Shown here: positions 17,411 to 25,922 of the stretch, piece by piece
Position numbering within the stretch: position 1 is the first letter of the stretch
Layout: the number at the start of each line of letters is the position of its first letter
Origin: Bradyrhizobium ottawaense
Lineage (GTDB): Bacteria; Pseudomonadota; Alphaproteobacteria; Rhizobiales; Xanthobacteraceae
Length of the DNA: 64,000 nt
Reading direction: 5' to 3'
Assembly (NCBI RefSeq): GCF_900099825.1
Contig: NZ_LT629693.1
Coordinates: 558,001-622,000 of the forward strand
Translations under genes and position numbers: made by a program
The notes under the pieces: generated by a model
The model's database searches: none
What the model saw: the letters and a program-made list of their open reading frames with translations, nothing else
What the model was told of the DNA's origin: nothing

Positions 17411-18622
17411 ATGAACGAGGCAACCACGATTGCGCGGACACCCCGTGCCGCACAGGCGCCGAACACGGACGTGCTGTTCGTGCCGTACCGGCTTGGCCCC
17501 TTCAACCTGCGGCATCGCATCGTCATGGCGCCGCTGACACGCTCGCGCGCACGGCAGCCGGGCGACGTGCCAAGCTCCCTTGCCGCCTGCTACTACGCGC
17601 AGCGCGCATCCGCAGCGTTGATCGTGAGCGAAGCGACGCAGGTTTCGATGCAGGGCCAGGGTTACGCCTGGACGCCTGGCATCCACAGCCGTGAACAGGT
17701 CGAGGCATGGCATCGGGTCACCCAAGCGGTGCATCAGGCTGACGGGTTGATCTTCAATCAGCTTTGGCACGTCGGGCGCATTTCGCACCCTGCCCTGCAG
17801 CCCGACAATATGCTCCCGGTCGCCCCCTCCGCCATTATTCCGGAGGGCAAAGCCTTCATCGAGAACGAGCGCGGCGAAGGCGAGCTCGTGCCGTTCGTAC
17901 GGCCGCGCGCGCTCGACATCGAAGAGATGCCCTACATCGTGGCGCAATATGAACGGGCGGCGATAAACGCCCGGGCCGCTGATTTCGACGGCGTCGAGAT
18001 CCACGCCGCCAACGGCTATCTGCTCGATCAGTTCATCGAGACCGGCACCAACCGGCGCTTTGACACCTATGGCGGCCCGGTCGAGAACCGGACGCGATTA
18101 TTGTTCGAGGTCGCCGAGGCCTTGATACGGATCTGGGGGCCGGATCGCATCGGCGTGCGGCTGTCGCCGATGGGCAAGATGAACGACATCCACGACGACC
18201 AACCGGAAGCGACCTTTGGCTACATCGCCGAGCGCCTCAGCGACTACCGCTTTGCCTATCTGCATATCGTCAATCCGGCGCTGGAGCAGATGCAAAGCGG
18301 AAAACCGCCGGATCCCCGGGCGCTCGCCATGGTCGAGGCGATCCGGAAGAAATTCAAGGGAACCTTGATGGTGGCGGGCGGCTTCCAGACCGACACCGCG
18401 GCGCAGTGGCTTCGCGAAGGCAAGGCGGACCTAATCGCTTTCGGCCGCAAGTTCATCGCCAATCCCGATCTGCCCGAGCGGTTGCGCATCGGCGCACCCT
18501 TCAATGCCGACGATCCGACGACGTATTACGGCGGCGGCGAGAAGGGGTACACGGACTATCCGTCTCTGGCACAGGATCGCGGCGAACAGCCGAAGGCCTG
18601 TGTCGACCAGCGCTGGCGGTGA
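17411..18622 (+). CDS. Old yellow enzyme family NADH:flavin oxidoreductase (NemA-like)
   Basis: 403 residues from ATG 17411; an in-frame ATG at 17387 adds eight residues. An FMN TIM barrel: MAPLTRSRA near the start, substrate-binding His/Asn in VEIHAANGYLLDQF, the RFDTYGGPVENRTRLL motif, and phosphate-binding strands VAGGF and AFGRKFIANPDLPERL. Such enzymes reduce activated alkenes, quinones, maleimides or nitro-compounds with NAD(P)H. The perfect FNR-type box upstream suggests induction when oxygen is low. Confidence 0.93.
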   Translation: MNEATTIARTPRAAQAPNTDVLFVPYRLGPFNLRHRIVMAPLTRSRARQPGDVPSSLAACYYAQRASAALIVSEATQVSMQGQGYAWTPGIHSREQVEAWHRVTQAVHQADGLIFNQLWHVGRISHPALQPDNMLPVAPSAIIPEGKAFIENERGEGELVPFVRPRALDIEEMPYIVAQYERAAINARAADFDGVEIHAANGYLLDQFIETGTNRRFDTYGGPVENRTRLLFEVAEALIRIWGPDRIGVRLSPMGKMNDIHDDQPEATFGYIAERLSDYRFAYLHIVNPALEQMQSGKPPDPRALAMVEAIRKKFKGTLMVAGGFQTDTAAQWLREGKADLIAFGRKFIANPDLPERLRIGAPFNADDPTTYYGGGEKGYTDYPSLAQDRGEQPKACVDQRWR

Positions 18623-18659
18623 GCCGCGACAGGTAAGCGGAGATCGTGCGATCAATGAC

Positions 18660-19589
18660 TCAGGTTCGGTTCTCCGATTTCCTCAGGTTGGCGGCGCCCG
18701 CCTCGAGCGCCTGCCGCTCCTCGCCTGACATCTCCGGCTCGAAACTCCGGATGACGCCTCCGTGTCCCACCACGCTCGGAAGCGACAGGGTGACTCCAAA
18801 GTTCTTGTTGAAACTACCGATCGGCACCACCGCTCGCTCATCGCGAAGCACCATTTCCGTGATTCGTGCCGCGACAATGCCGATGCCAAACTGGCTGGCG
18901 TCATTGCCTTCGATGATGGTGATGTTCGCGTAGCGAACGCTGTCTTCGATTTTCTTGCGCACCCCGTCGAGCGATTCGCCGCGCGCCTCGATGAGCTTGC
19001 CGATCGGCACGCCGGCAATACGGGCGGCCGACCAGAGAAAGACCTGCGACACGCCATGTTCCCCGATTACCTGCGCCTCCACCTGGTTGGCATCGACATC
19101 GAAATGCTCGGCCAGGTGAACGCGGAAGCGCAGGCTGTCGAGGAAAGTACCGGTGCTCAGCACGCGATCATGCCCGGCACTCGTGCGGGCGGTATCGGCA
19201 AGCGGATCCGGCGGATCGGTGACAACGAGGATCACCGCGCGAGGCGCCGCCCGCACAATGCGGGGAACGATGTCGCGATAGATCTCGGCGTTGGTATCGA
19301 ATAGCCGCAACCTGCCCTTGGGATCGCTGCGGTCGATGGCCCCACCGGCCTTTTCATTGATGCCGGCGGTAATCATCACCAGCTCCGAATTGGTGAGATC
19401 CTCGTAATCACCGTCGACAACGGTGGTCTTGGGACAAAGCGGGGCGCCGTAACACAGGTCGGTCGCAACCGCCTGGGCCCGTTTGCGCGTTCGGTCCACG
19501 ATCACAATCGTCCGGGCACTGCCCCGTACAACGGCGGTGAGCGCGCAAGCACACCCAACCCTTCCCGCACCGACGATTCCAATTTTCAT
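18660..19589 (-). CDS. Lactate/malate dehydrogenase family protein
   Basis: 309 residues from ATG 19589 (MKIGIVGAGRVGCACA, the NAD-binding loop). The catalytic His178 lies in GEHGVSQ; the canonical motif is GEHGDS, so the Asp-like position is Val. Substrate Arg154 is in DSLRFR, and the active loop reads TAGINEKAGG where LDH has A-N-Q-K-P-G-E. Fold and length match L-LDH, but loop residues differ, so the substrate 2-oxo acid is uncertain. It is convergent with the old yellow enzyme gene. In low-oxygen cells it could re-oxidise NADH (inference). Confidence 0.82.
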   Translation of the reverse strand: MKIGIVGAGRVGCACALTAVVRGSARTIVIVDRTRKRAQAVATDLCYGAPLCPKTTVVDGDYEDLTNSELVMITAGINEKAGGAIDRSDPKGRLRLFDTNAEIYRDIVPRIVRAAPRAVILVVTDPPDPLADTARTSAGHDRVLSTGTFLDSLRFRVHLAEHFDVDANQVEAQVIGEHGVSQVFLWSAARIAGVPIGKLIEARGESLDGVRKKIEDSVRYANITIIEGNDASQFGIGIVAARITEMVLRDERAVVPIGSFNKNFGVTLSLPSVVGHGGVIRSFEPEMSGEERQALEAGAANLRKSENRT

Positions 19590-19731
19590 CTCAAATCCGC
19601 AATCGCCAAACTGTTGATCGACGTGCACGTAAAGTAGCCGCAAGGTGAGTGCACTATTGGTTTATCGTGCGTCTAATGCCGGTCACAAGGTTCCGGTAAA
19701 CTGACAATGTTGGCAAGTGCGATCGAAACCG

Positions 19732-20136
19732 TCAGGGCAGGTTCATCCGCACGCATAATCCGGCATGCCGTACGGCGCAAAACTGAACCTCACCGCTGGT
19801 CGGTTCGATGAACCAGAATACCGGAAGAAAAGCGCTGATAGCTGTGGTCCCTGTTACCGCGCGCACATCCGAGGTCTCGGTCAGCGAGGGCCGGCCGATA
19901 TCGGCCGAAAGCCTGACACAGTCGCCGTTGTTCGCGGTGAGATCCTGAAAATTATATCGCGCCGTGCAAATCCAGAACTGGCTGGCCCTCTTGTCGATGA
20001 CATAGGCTGATGCCACCCGGTTGGTGGATGATTGCCGAACATCCGGTTCGGGAATCAGTTCGTAGCGGCCGGCGTGCGCCAGGACCGGTGAAGCCGCTAG
20101 GATTCCGAGAGCGATGCACATTGTCCCGAACCGCAT
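19732..20136 (-). CDS. Small secreted protein
   Basis: 134 residues. Signal peptide MRFGTMCIALGILAASPVLAHA, then a beta-rich domain with four cysteines (WICTARYNF, GDCVRLSAD, QFCAVRHAGLCVRMN) that could form two disulfides. No named family. A diverged and truncated copy of the signal-peptide region is at 54.5 kb. It sits 9 bp downstream of the UBP zinc-finger gene on the same strand and may share its promoter. Confidence 0.75.
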   Translation of the reverse strand: MRFGTMCIALGILAASPVLAHAGRYELIPEPDVRQSSTNRVASAYVIDKRASQFWICTARYNFQDLTANNGDCVRLSADIGRPSLTETSDVRAVTGTTAISAFLPVFWFIEPTSGEVQFCAVRHAGLCVRMNLP

Positions 20137-20145
20137 CTGAGCACC

Positions 20146-20454
20146 TCAGTAAAATCGCGGAATCGGACCAAGATGCGGAGTCGGCCGGCCCGAAAGATCG
20201 AACATCACTTCATCGACGTAACACCAGCCCCAACCTTCCGGCGGATCGTAGGCCTCGATGATCGGGTGCCTGGTCGCGTGAAAATGTTTTGTTGCATGCC
20301 GGTTTGGCGACTGATCGCAGCAACCGACATGGCCACAGGTGCGGCAGACCCGCAGATGCAACCAGGGGTCACCGGATTTCAGGCATTCCTCACACCCCGG
20401 CGCGCTCGGAACAACGTCGCGGATTGCTGAGAGATGTTTGCAAAATATCGCCAT
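20146..20454 (-). CDS. UBP-type zinc finger protein, copy 1
   Basis: 102 residues forming one ZnF-UBP domain: CEECLKSGDPWLHLRVC, CGHVGCCDQSPNRHATKHFH, then HPIIEAYDPPEGWGWCYVDE. All Cys and His ligands of the zinc knot are visible. Bacterial single-domain members are common but uncharacterised. In eukaryotes the fold binds the free ubiquitin C-terminus (Gly-Gly), a ligand not expected here. It is almost identical to the copy at 57416-57724. Confidence 0.92.
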   Translation of the reverse strand: MAIFCKHLSAIRDVVPSAPGCEECLKSGDPWLHLRVCRTCGHVGCCDQSPNRHATKHFHATRHPIIEAYDPPEGWGWCYVDEVMFDLSGRPTPHLGPIPRFY

Positions 20455-20541
20455 GTTTTCCTGACGCGCAATCCGCGCCGCGCTCCGTTTGTCTCGGTTC
20501 CAATCCGATTGCGAAGATACACTTCGTGGCGAAGTAAGTGA

Positions 20542-20970
20542 TCAGGCCGTAAGCTCAGGATCAACCGCAAGGATCACGGTCTTCTCAGCGTTACCATCGA
20601 CGCTCTGTTCGCGCGGGATGACAGGCAGTTGAAGCACCAGCGCGTGCTGGCCTTCCGACAACAGATTCACGAGAACCGTTTTTCCGTCCGGAAACGAGAG
20701 GGCATCGTGATGCTGATGCGAGGCGCCCGGCTCGATCGCGCAAAATCTGGCCACGCTAAAGCCTGTGCTCTTGGTCGACAGCCAATTGCGATTATATCTG
20801 ACGTCACGTTCGAATGCGAGTTCGGTTCCGGGAAGCAGACATACCGCGACATTCGGCTCTCCCTTTGCGGCAAAGCCGCGCGTGGATGTGCCGTAGAAGC
20901 CGGTCGAAACAAGCGTCTCGCCAACCCTGGCCGGGCGGGATGCGACGGTATGCAGGCTATAATCACACAT
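20542..20970 (-). CDS. Conserved hypothetical protein (MCDYS-type), copy 1
   Basis: 142 residues, starting MCDYSLHTVASRPARVGETL. It is predicted to be mostly beta, with a central EPGASHQHHDALSF His cluster that could bind metal. I know such proteins as unnamed genes in rhizobia only. A perfect FNR-type box is 61 bp upstream, inside the duplicated block. It is followed by the zinc-finger gene after 87 bp, probably as an operon. Confidence 0.75.
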   Translation of the reverse strand: MCDYSLHTVASRPARVGETLVSTGFYGTSTRGFAAKGEPNVAVCLLPGTELAFERDVRYNRNWLSTKSTGFSVARFCAIEPGASHQHHDALSFPDGKTVLVNLLSEGQHALVLQLPVIPREQSVDGNAEKTVILAVDPELTA

Positions 20971-21031
20971 GGGATTTTCTCCACTGATCTACGCGTTCAA
21001 GAACCTGTATCGTGAGGAGACGCGCACTGCG

Positions 21032-21045
21032 TTGACCGATGTCAA
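21032..21045. promoter_or_regulatory. FNR/FixK-type box TTGACCGATGTCAA, copy 1
   Basis: A perfect TTGA-N6-TCAA, 61 bp before ATG 20970. It is copied exactly at 58298-58311. Confidence 0.78.
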
Positions 21046-21101
21046 AATATCGGCGGACGAGATCGCTCCATATAATATGGAAGAGATCAAGGGGTCGCGG
21101 C

Positions 21102-21461
21102 TCATGTCATACTGCCCGGCATGAAGCAGCGAATGGAGGTTCCGAGAGATCCCTTGATGGGCCAGACCATCGTCCTGCCCACCCGGTTCGGCTCTGTAAT
21201 CACTGCATCGTCAGGGACGTCGATCCATTCATTGTCTACGCGTACGCGGTAATGGCCACTCTTGGATTCCCAATCCGGGTCCGAAAGAGCGAAACCATCC
21301 GCATCCGAACAGCATGGTCCCCGACCAGACCTGAGGCTGTCAAACCACGGCTTGAGCGGAGATAGCGAATAGCGGCCGTCGTCGCGGGCCTGTACCCCGC
21401 CGATAAGTGTCGCCACGAGAATGCCGAAGGTGAAGCCCAGGACAGGGATCTTCATGCTCAT
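21102..21461 (-). CDS. Small secreted protein with CC-DADG motif
   Basis: 119 residues from ATG 21461 (or 21455). Signal peptide MSMKIPVLGFTFGILVATLIGGVQA, then SLRSGRGPCCSDADGFALSDPDW and a beta-rich remainder (YRVRVDNEWIDVPDDAVI). The double-Cys/DADG motif recurs in unnamed secreted proteins of Bradyrhizobium. A perfect FNR-type box lies 83 bp upstream. Confidence 0.75.
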   Translation of the reverse strand: MSMKIPVLGFTFGILVATLIGGVQARDDGRYSLSPLKPWFDSLRSGRGPCCSDADGFALSDPDWESKSGHYRVRVDNEWIDVPDDAVITEPNRVGRTMVWPIKGSLGTSIRCFMPGSMT

Positions 21462-21544
21462 GTTCGCCGCCTGATCAAGACACCGGTTCAAATCACGCAG
21501 GTTGCGCATTATCGCTGATCGTATCAACTCCATCTTCACCAGCC

Positions 21545-21558
21545 TTGACGTTCGTCAA
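21545..21558. promoter_or_regulatory. FNR/FixK-type box TTGACGTTCGTCAA
   Basis: A perfect TTGA-N6-TCAA, 83 bp before the secreted-protein start at 21461. Confidence 0.75.
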
Positions 21559-21619
21559 TGCTGGATTCGCGAACACCAGCCTTCGGCCCTGGATAGAAGC
21601 GTTCGCGCGGACTGCTCGG

Positions 21620-24046
21620 CTAGTGTTCACGCTCCAGCCGGTGCAACCGTGCCCGGCTCATCTGTCGTGCCAGCCTGCTCAAGAACGTGACCGTGGGTCG
21701 AAGGATCAAGAGGTCCGCAGCCAATGCGGCGAGCATGGCGAACGCGCTGAGCCAGCCAAACAGGCGCAGCGACGGCAGATCGGAGAAGACCGTGACGATC
21801 AGACCACAGGCAAGCACCACGGAGGTGAGAATCAAGGGCGGTCCAACAAGCACGGTTGCCCGCTCCACAGCGATCGCCGGGTCCTGGTCCGGCCGTTCCT
21901 CCTGCCGCAACCGGTTCAGGAAATGAATGGTCGCGCTGAGGCCCAATCCGAACGACACGGTCAGCGCCACCACGCTCGCGAACTGCAAGCCCTCTCCGAT
22001 CAGCCACAGCAGCGTCCCAGAGAGCACGACCGGAAATATTCCCGGCAGAATGCTCGCCAGCATGACGACGACGGATCGGAAGGCCAGACCGATGAAAGCG
22101 GCGACAAACAGAAACTCAAGCGTCAGGCCTCGGTTCAGTTTCTTGATCATCAGGGCGCTATTGCGGGCGGCAATCGCCGACAGGCCGGTCACGGCGATCT
22201 TGTAGCCCGGATGCTTCACACGCACCTGATCCAGCGCCTTGTCGAGGCCCTCGATGACTGGCAGAAGCTGGCCGGCATCGACGTCCGGGACCCGGCCGGA
22301 AACCAGCACGGCGTCCTGTTCCGCAGGGATGAAGCGGCGCGTCAGGTATTGCGGAAGGATGTCGACATACTGCTTCAACGTCGTCACATCCGACTTGCCA
22401 GCCTTCTCGGCGAGCCATCGCCGCAGTGTCTCCAGCGACCACACATTGGCAATGCCGGGTTGCTGCTCGAAGGTTGCGTGCACCCCTGCGATGGTCTCGA
22501 GCGTTTCCGGGTCGTAAAGTGATTTGCCCTTGGGGAATTCGATCAGCACATCGATCGGGTTGGCGCCGTTGAGCTTGGCATCGAGACGGTGGCTGGCAGC
22601 GACGGCCTGCTCCCTGTCGGGCACCTGGTCGGCCAGCCGATACCGCGGTTCGAGATTGGCGTAGATCAGCCCAAGGCCGCCGACAACCAAAAGGCCGAGC
22701 AGGCTGTAAAGGCCGGGATGGCTGACCATTTTGGCGGCGATCCAGCCACAGAAGCGCCGGAGCACGTCTACGGCGGTGTCCGCCGCCTTGACTTCTGCCG
22801 CAAACACCGATTCGTTGCGCAGCAGCAGCACACCGAGCAGCGGCACCAGCATGAGGACCGCGAACATGGCAATCAGGGTTGCGACCAAGCCGGCTTCGCC
22901 GAACGTCCTGATCAGCTCGGATTCGGAAAACTGCAGCGCGATGAAGGAAAGTGCCGCGGTCGCGTGCGTCAGCACGCATGCCGGTCCGACAACCAGCATG
23001 GCATTGCGGAATGCCTCGAATCTTCCTTCGCCCTGAAGCAGCCGGTCGCGCGCTGCGAACGTCAACTGCATGCTGTCCGAAAAGCTGATCACCATGATCA
23101 GCGGCGTCATGACGTTGAGAAACATGTTGAGACGAAAATCGAGCCAGCCGAGCGCGCCAAGCGCCAGCACGATGGCAATCAGCGGCGGACCGGCCCCGAT
23201 GATCATGAACGACAGCCGGCGAAAGAACAGGATGGCGATCAGAGCCCCGGCGGCAAAGCCGAACGCGTTGTAGACCAGCCGATCGCGCTCCACCGCATTG
23301 CGGATCTCAAGCTGCATCACCGGCACCCCGGAGAGGCGGGCCGTCAGCCCTGTACCGGCCAGGTCGTCGTCGATTGTCTTTTGAATCTCGCCGATGACGT
23401 TGCGCAGGCGACTGCTGGCGACGACAGCCGGATCGAGCGCGAGCACGATCAGCGTCAGCTGGCCGTCCTCCGACAACAGCTTTCCGCGAATGATCTCGTT
23501 GTTCTTCACGCGCTGGACCAGCTGGTCATACTCGGCACCTGCCGGCAATTGGTCGGGAAACAGCGGCGCCGGCAGCGCGTCGCCCTGTGGCGGCTGGCGG
23601 GCCGAGAACATCGAGATAATGCCTCTCGTGCCGTCGACTAGCTGCAGGTCGGTGACCAGATCGCGCAGCTTTTCGATCGAACCGCGCTCAAGCAGATTCT
23701 TGCCCTCGACCACGATAAGGACATCGTATTCGTTCGAGGGGAAGCGCCGCGTCACCTCCTCGAAGGTTTTGAACTCGGGCGTGTCGGATCGAAACAGCTG
23801 GCTGAGCGAATCGTCGACCTTGATGCGCGCCAGCCCAAAACCTGCCGCGATCAACAACACGATCGCGACAAGCCCGACCAGTAGTGGAAAGCGCAAGGAG
23901 ATCAAGCCGATGTGCTCGAGTCCGAGAGCAATGCTCTGCGACCCGCTCGTTCGAGGCGAGCCTGGCCTTGGCTGTTTAGATCTTGACGTTTCCATGTTCT
24001 GTGGCCTGCGAGATGATCGCCCGTGCGGCTGGCGGGACGCCGCCAT
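21620..24046 (-). CDS. RND superfamily (MMPL/HAE3-type) exporter
   Basis: About 808 residues from ATG 24046, chosen for an AAGAGAG stretch just before it (alternatives 24106, 23995). Layout: a cytosolic basic tail, helix 1 (LRFPLLVGLVAIVLLIAAGF), a large periplasmic loop with DSLSQLFRSDTPEFKTFEEV, five helices including the sterol-sensing-like block, a second large loop, and five more helices; twelve in total. This matches the HAE3/MMPL branch (lipid or hopanoid-type export) rather than drug-pump AcrB. It shares the palindromic FNR-type box at 24171 with the divergent aldo-keto reductase gene. Confidence 0.88.
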   Translation of the reverse strand: MAASRQPHGRSSRRPQNMETSRSKQPRPGSPRTSGSQSIALGLEHIGLISLRFPLLVGLVAIVLLIAAGFGLARIKVDDSLSQLFRSDTPEFKTFEEVTRRFPSNEYDVLIVVEGKNLLERGSIEKLRDLVTDLQLVDGTRGIISMFSARQPPQGDALPAPLFPDQLPAGAEYDQLVQRVKNNEIIRGKLLSEDGQLTLIVLALDPAVVASSRLRNVIGEIQKTIDDDLAGTGLTARLSGVPVMQLEIRNAVERDRLVYNAFGFAAGALIAILFFRRLSFMIIGAGPPLIAIVLALGALGWLDFRLNMFLNVMTPLIMVISFSDSMQLTFAARDRLLQGEGRFEAFRNAMLVVGPACVLTHATAALSFIALQFSESELIRTFGEAGLVATLIAMFAVLMLVPLLGVLLLRNESVFAAEVKAADTAVDVLRRFCGWIAAKMVSHPGLYSLLGLLVVGGLGLIYANLEPRYRLADQVPDREQAVAASHRLDAKLNGANPIDVLIEFPKGKSLYDPETLETIAGVHATFEQQPGIANVWSLETLRRWLAEKAGKSDVTTLKQYVDILPQYLTRRFIPAEQDAVLVSGRVPDVDAGQLLPVIEGLDKALDQVRVKHPGYKIAVTGLSAIAARNSALMIKKLNRGLTLEFLFVAAFIGLAFRSVVVMLASILPGIFPVVLSGTLLWLIGEGLQFASVVALTVSFGLGLSATIHFLNRLRQEERPDQDPAIAVERATVLVGPPLILTSVVLACGLIVTVFSDLPSLRLFGWLSAFAMLAALAADLLILRPTVTFLSRLARQMSRARLHRLEREH

Positions 24047-24170
24047 CGCGCTCTCTTGGTCAATATCTGGATAGGTCCGTGCATACGCGGCGACCATGAT
24101 GGGCATCAAGTTCGCGTCCGAGCCGGATCGACGCAGGATTCGAGTTCGTCGTCCTGCTCGCAGCCCCAAC

Positions 24171-24184
24171 TTGACGGCCGTCAA
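24171..24184. promoter_or_regulatory. FNR/FixK-type box TTGACGGCCGTCAA (fully symmetric)
   Basis: A perfect palindrome over all 14 bases, between two divergent genes: 124 bp from the RND start and 85 bp from ATG 24270. Identical to the box at 42209. Confidence 0.8.
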
Positions 24185-24269
24185 GGCAATCATGCTGCAT
24201 TGATATACAGGCGGCGGATTGAGGGCCTGGCCATCATGGCGGGCGCTACTCCAACCGGAGGATAGAGCC

Positions 24270-25302
24270 ATGAATCATCCGCGGCGACCACTCGGATCGA
24301 GCCGCGTGATGATCACCAAAACCGGATTTGGCGCCTGGGCGATTGGCGGCGGGGGCTGGGCATTCGGCTGGGGACCCCAGGACGACGCCGTTTCGCTGGC
24401 GACCATGCGTCATGCACTTGAAGCTCGGGTTGAACTGGATAGATACCGCCGCCGTGTACGGGCTCGGTCATTCCGAGGAAGTGGTCGGCCGGCTGCTGCG
24501 CGAACGGACACCAGCGGAGCGCCCGATGGTCTTCACCAAGAGTGGATTGATCTGGAATCCGAACAATCCGATGGCCCCGCCGCAACGCGTGCTCAAGCCG
24601 GAATCGATCAGGCGGGAATGCGACGCTTCGCTGCGGCGGCTGGGCGTGGAACGCATTGATCTCTACCAATTTCATTGGCCTGACGAAACCGGCACGCCGA
24701 TAGAAGATTCGTGGAACGAAATGGTGCGACTGATCAAGGAGGGTAAGGTGCGCCTGGGGAGAGTTCAGTAATTTCGGCGTATCGTTACTGGAACGATGTG
24801 AAGCCATCCGGCATGTCGATTCGCTGCAGCCGCCGTTCTCGCTGATCAAGCGCCAGGCTGCCGCAAGCGAGATCCCCTGGTGTGCCGGGCATCATACCGG
24901 GGTGATCTGTTACAGCCCGATGCAATCCGGTCTGTTGACCGAAACGTTCAGCCGGCAGCATGTCGCGCGATTTGCCGCGGATGATTGGCGCCGGCATTCG
25001 CCTGATTTCAATGAGCCGAACCTGAGCCGCAATCTGGCCCTGCGTGACGCCTTGCGCCGATCGCGCAACGTCACCGCACCACGGTGTCCGCCGTAGCGAT
25101 TGCCTGGGTGCCGGCCTGGCCCGGCGTTACTGGAGCCATTGTTGGCAGCCGCTCACCCCAGCAAGTCGACGGCTGGATCGGGGCCGCGTCGCTCGAACTG
25201 AGCACAGCCGACTTGCAGGAGATTTCCGATGCCATCGTGCGTTCCGGCGCCGGAGAAGGGCCGACGGTGCCGCAATTGGCGCGTGCCGATGCCTCGCACT
25301 AG
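24270..25302 (+). pseudogene. Aldo/keto reductase, multiply frameshifted
   Basis: ATG 24270 opens MNHPRRPLGSSRVMITKTGF. The conserved sequence then changes frame near 24415 (to LNWIDTAAVYGLGHSEEVVG, with the catalytic Asp and Tyr), again near 24770 (to FGVSLLERCEAIRHVDSLQ) and again near 25085 (to SAVAIAWVPAWPGVTGAIVG). Lys in VFTKSGL and His in YQFHWPD complete the AKR tetrad. All family segments are present in order, so only three small indels separate it from an intact NADPH-dependent reductase. Confidence 0.82.
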
Positions 25303-25313
25303 CCAGTTGAGCT

Positions 25314-25922
25314 TCACTTGCGAGCAACAGCTTGCTGCTTTTGGTCGCCGGTCTTGTACGGCCTTAACTTCACATGCGCCGCTGAAAGTCGTTGATACAG
25401 GTTGCGCCGTCGAACGATCGGCCACCAATCATAAAGGAATATTTCGATTGGCCTCCAGTTCGCGACCCATCCAAAAATAAGCAAGCTCTCTTCAACGACA
25501 CGACCGATCGGACCCGGCGCAAGGTTGACGACTGTTTGGCCAGTGATAACGGAGAAGGAGAGTACCGTGAAACCAATGGCCATCGCTCGTCGGCCGACGC
25601 GAAACAGCTCGTTAAGATCGAGCCCGATGACTCGGGCACGATAGGCAAAATATTGAGCGAAAGCTGCACCGAGTTCGTGAGTCTCCGGCGTAGACGCTTC
25701 TGTCTCTGGCAGATGCACAACGATCCTGAGTGGCTTATCGGGCGGAAGCTCTCTCGCCCATCCGACGATGAATTCCTCTACATCGTTATCGAGATCCTTT
25801 TCGCGGTACGGAAAAGGATCTAGGCTATGAAAAAGCTGGGCGATTTTCTCGATCCGAATCTCGATCGTATTCGCGGCAGTCGTCGGATATGTGCCCCGGG
25901 GCGTCTCACGCCAGCGGGACAA
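25314..25922 (-). CDS. Conserved hypothetical protein with central membrane segment
   Basis: 202 residues. An N-terminal soluble part (IEIRIEKIAQLFHSLDPFPYREKDL, VHLPETEASTPE) is followed by a hydrophobic region at about 110-150 (RAMAIGFTVLSFSVI, then EESLLIFGWVANW) and the amphipathic, Trp-rich FLYDWWPIVRRRNLYQRLS. I recall the same arrangement in unnamed alphaproteobacterial proteins. The start overlaps the hydrolase gene's 3' end by 17 bp, so the two are probably coupled. Confidence 0.75.
   Translation of the reverse strand: MSRWRETPRGTYPTTAANTIEIRIEKIAQLFHSLDPFPYREKDLDNDVEEFIVGWARELPPDKPLRIVVHLPETEASTPETHELGAAFAQYFAYRARVIGLDLNELFRVGRRAMAIGFTVLSFSVITGQTVVNLAPGPIGRVVEESLLIFGWVANWRPIEIFLYDWWPIVRRRNLYQRLSAAHVKLRPYKTGDQKQQAVARK

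Larger units (their letters stand above)
20141..21071. repeat. Segmental duplication, copy 1 (with 57411-58337)
   Basis: About 930 bp, nearly identical to 57411-58337 except for scattered substitutions and a 4-bp deletion in copy 2. It contains the zinc-finger gene, the MCDYS-type gene and its FNR-type box. Confidence 0.95.

Noticed and set aside
22589..23641. 350-codon plus-strand reading frame
   Set aside because: It lies antisense within the RND exporter gene and its composition (Gln/Arg/His-rich) is that of a shadow frame.
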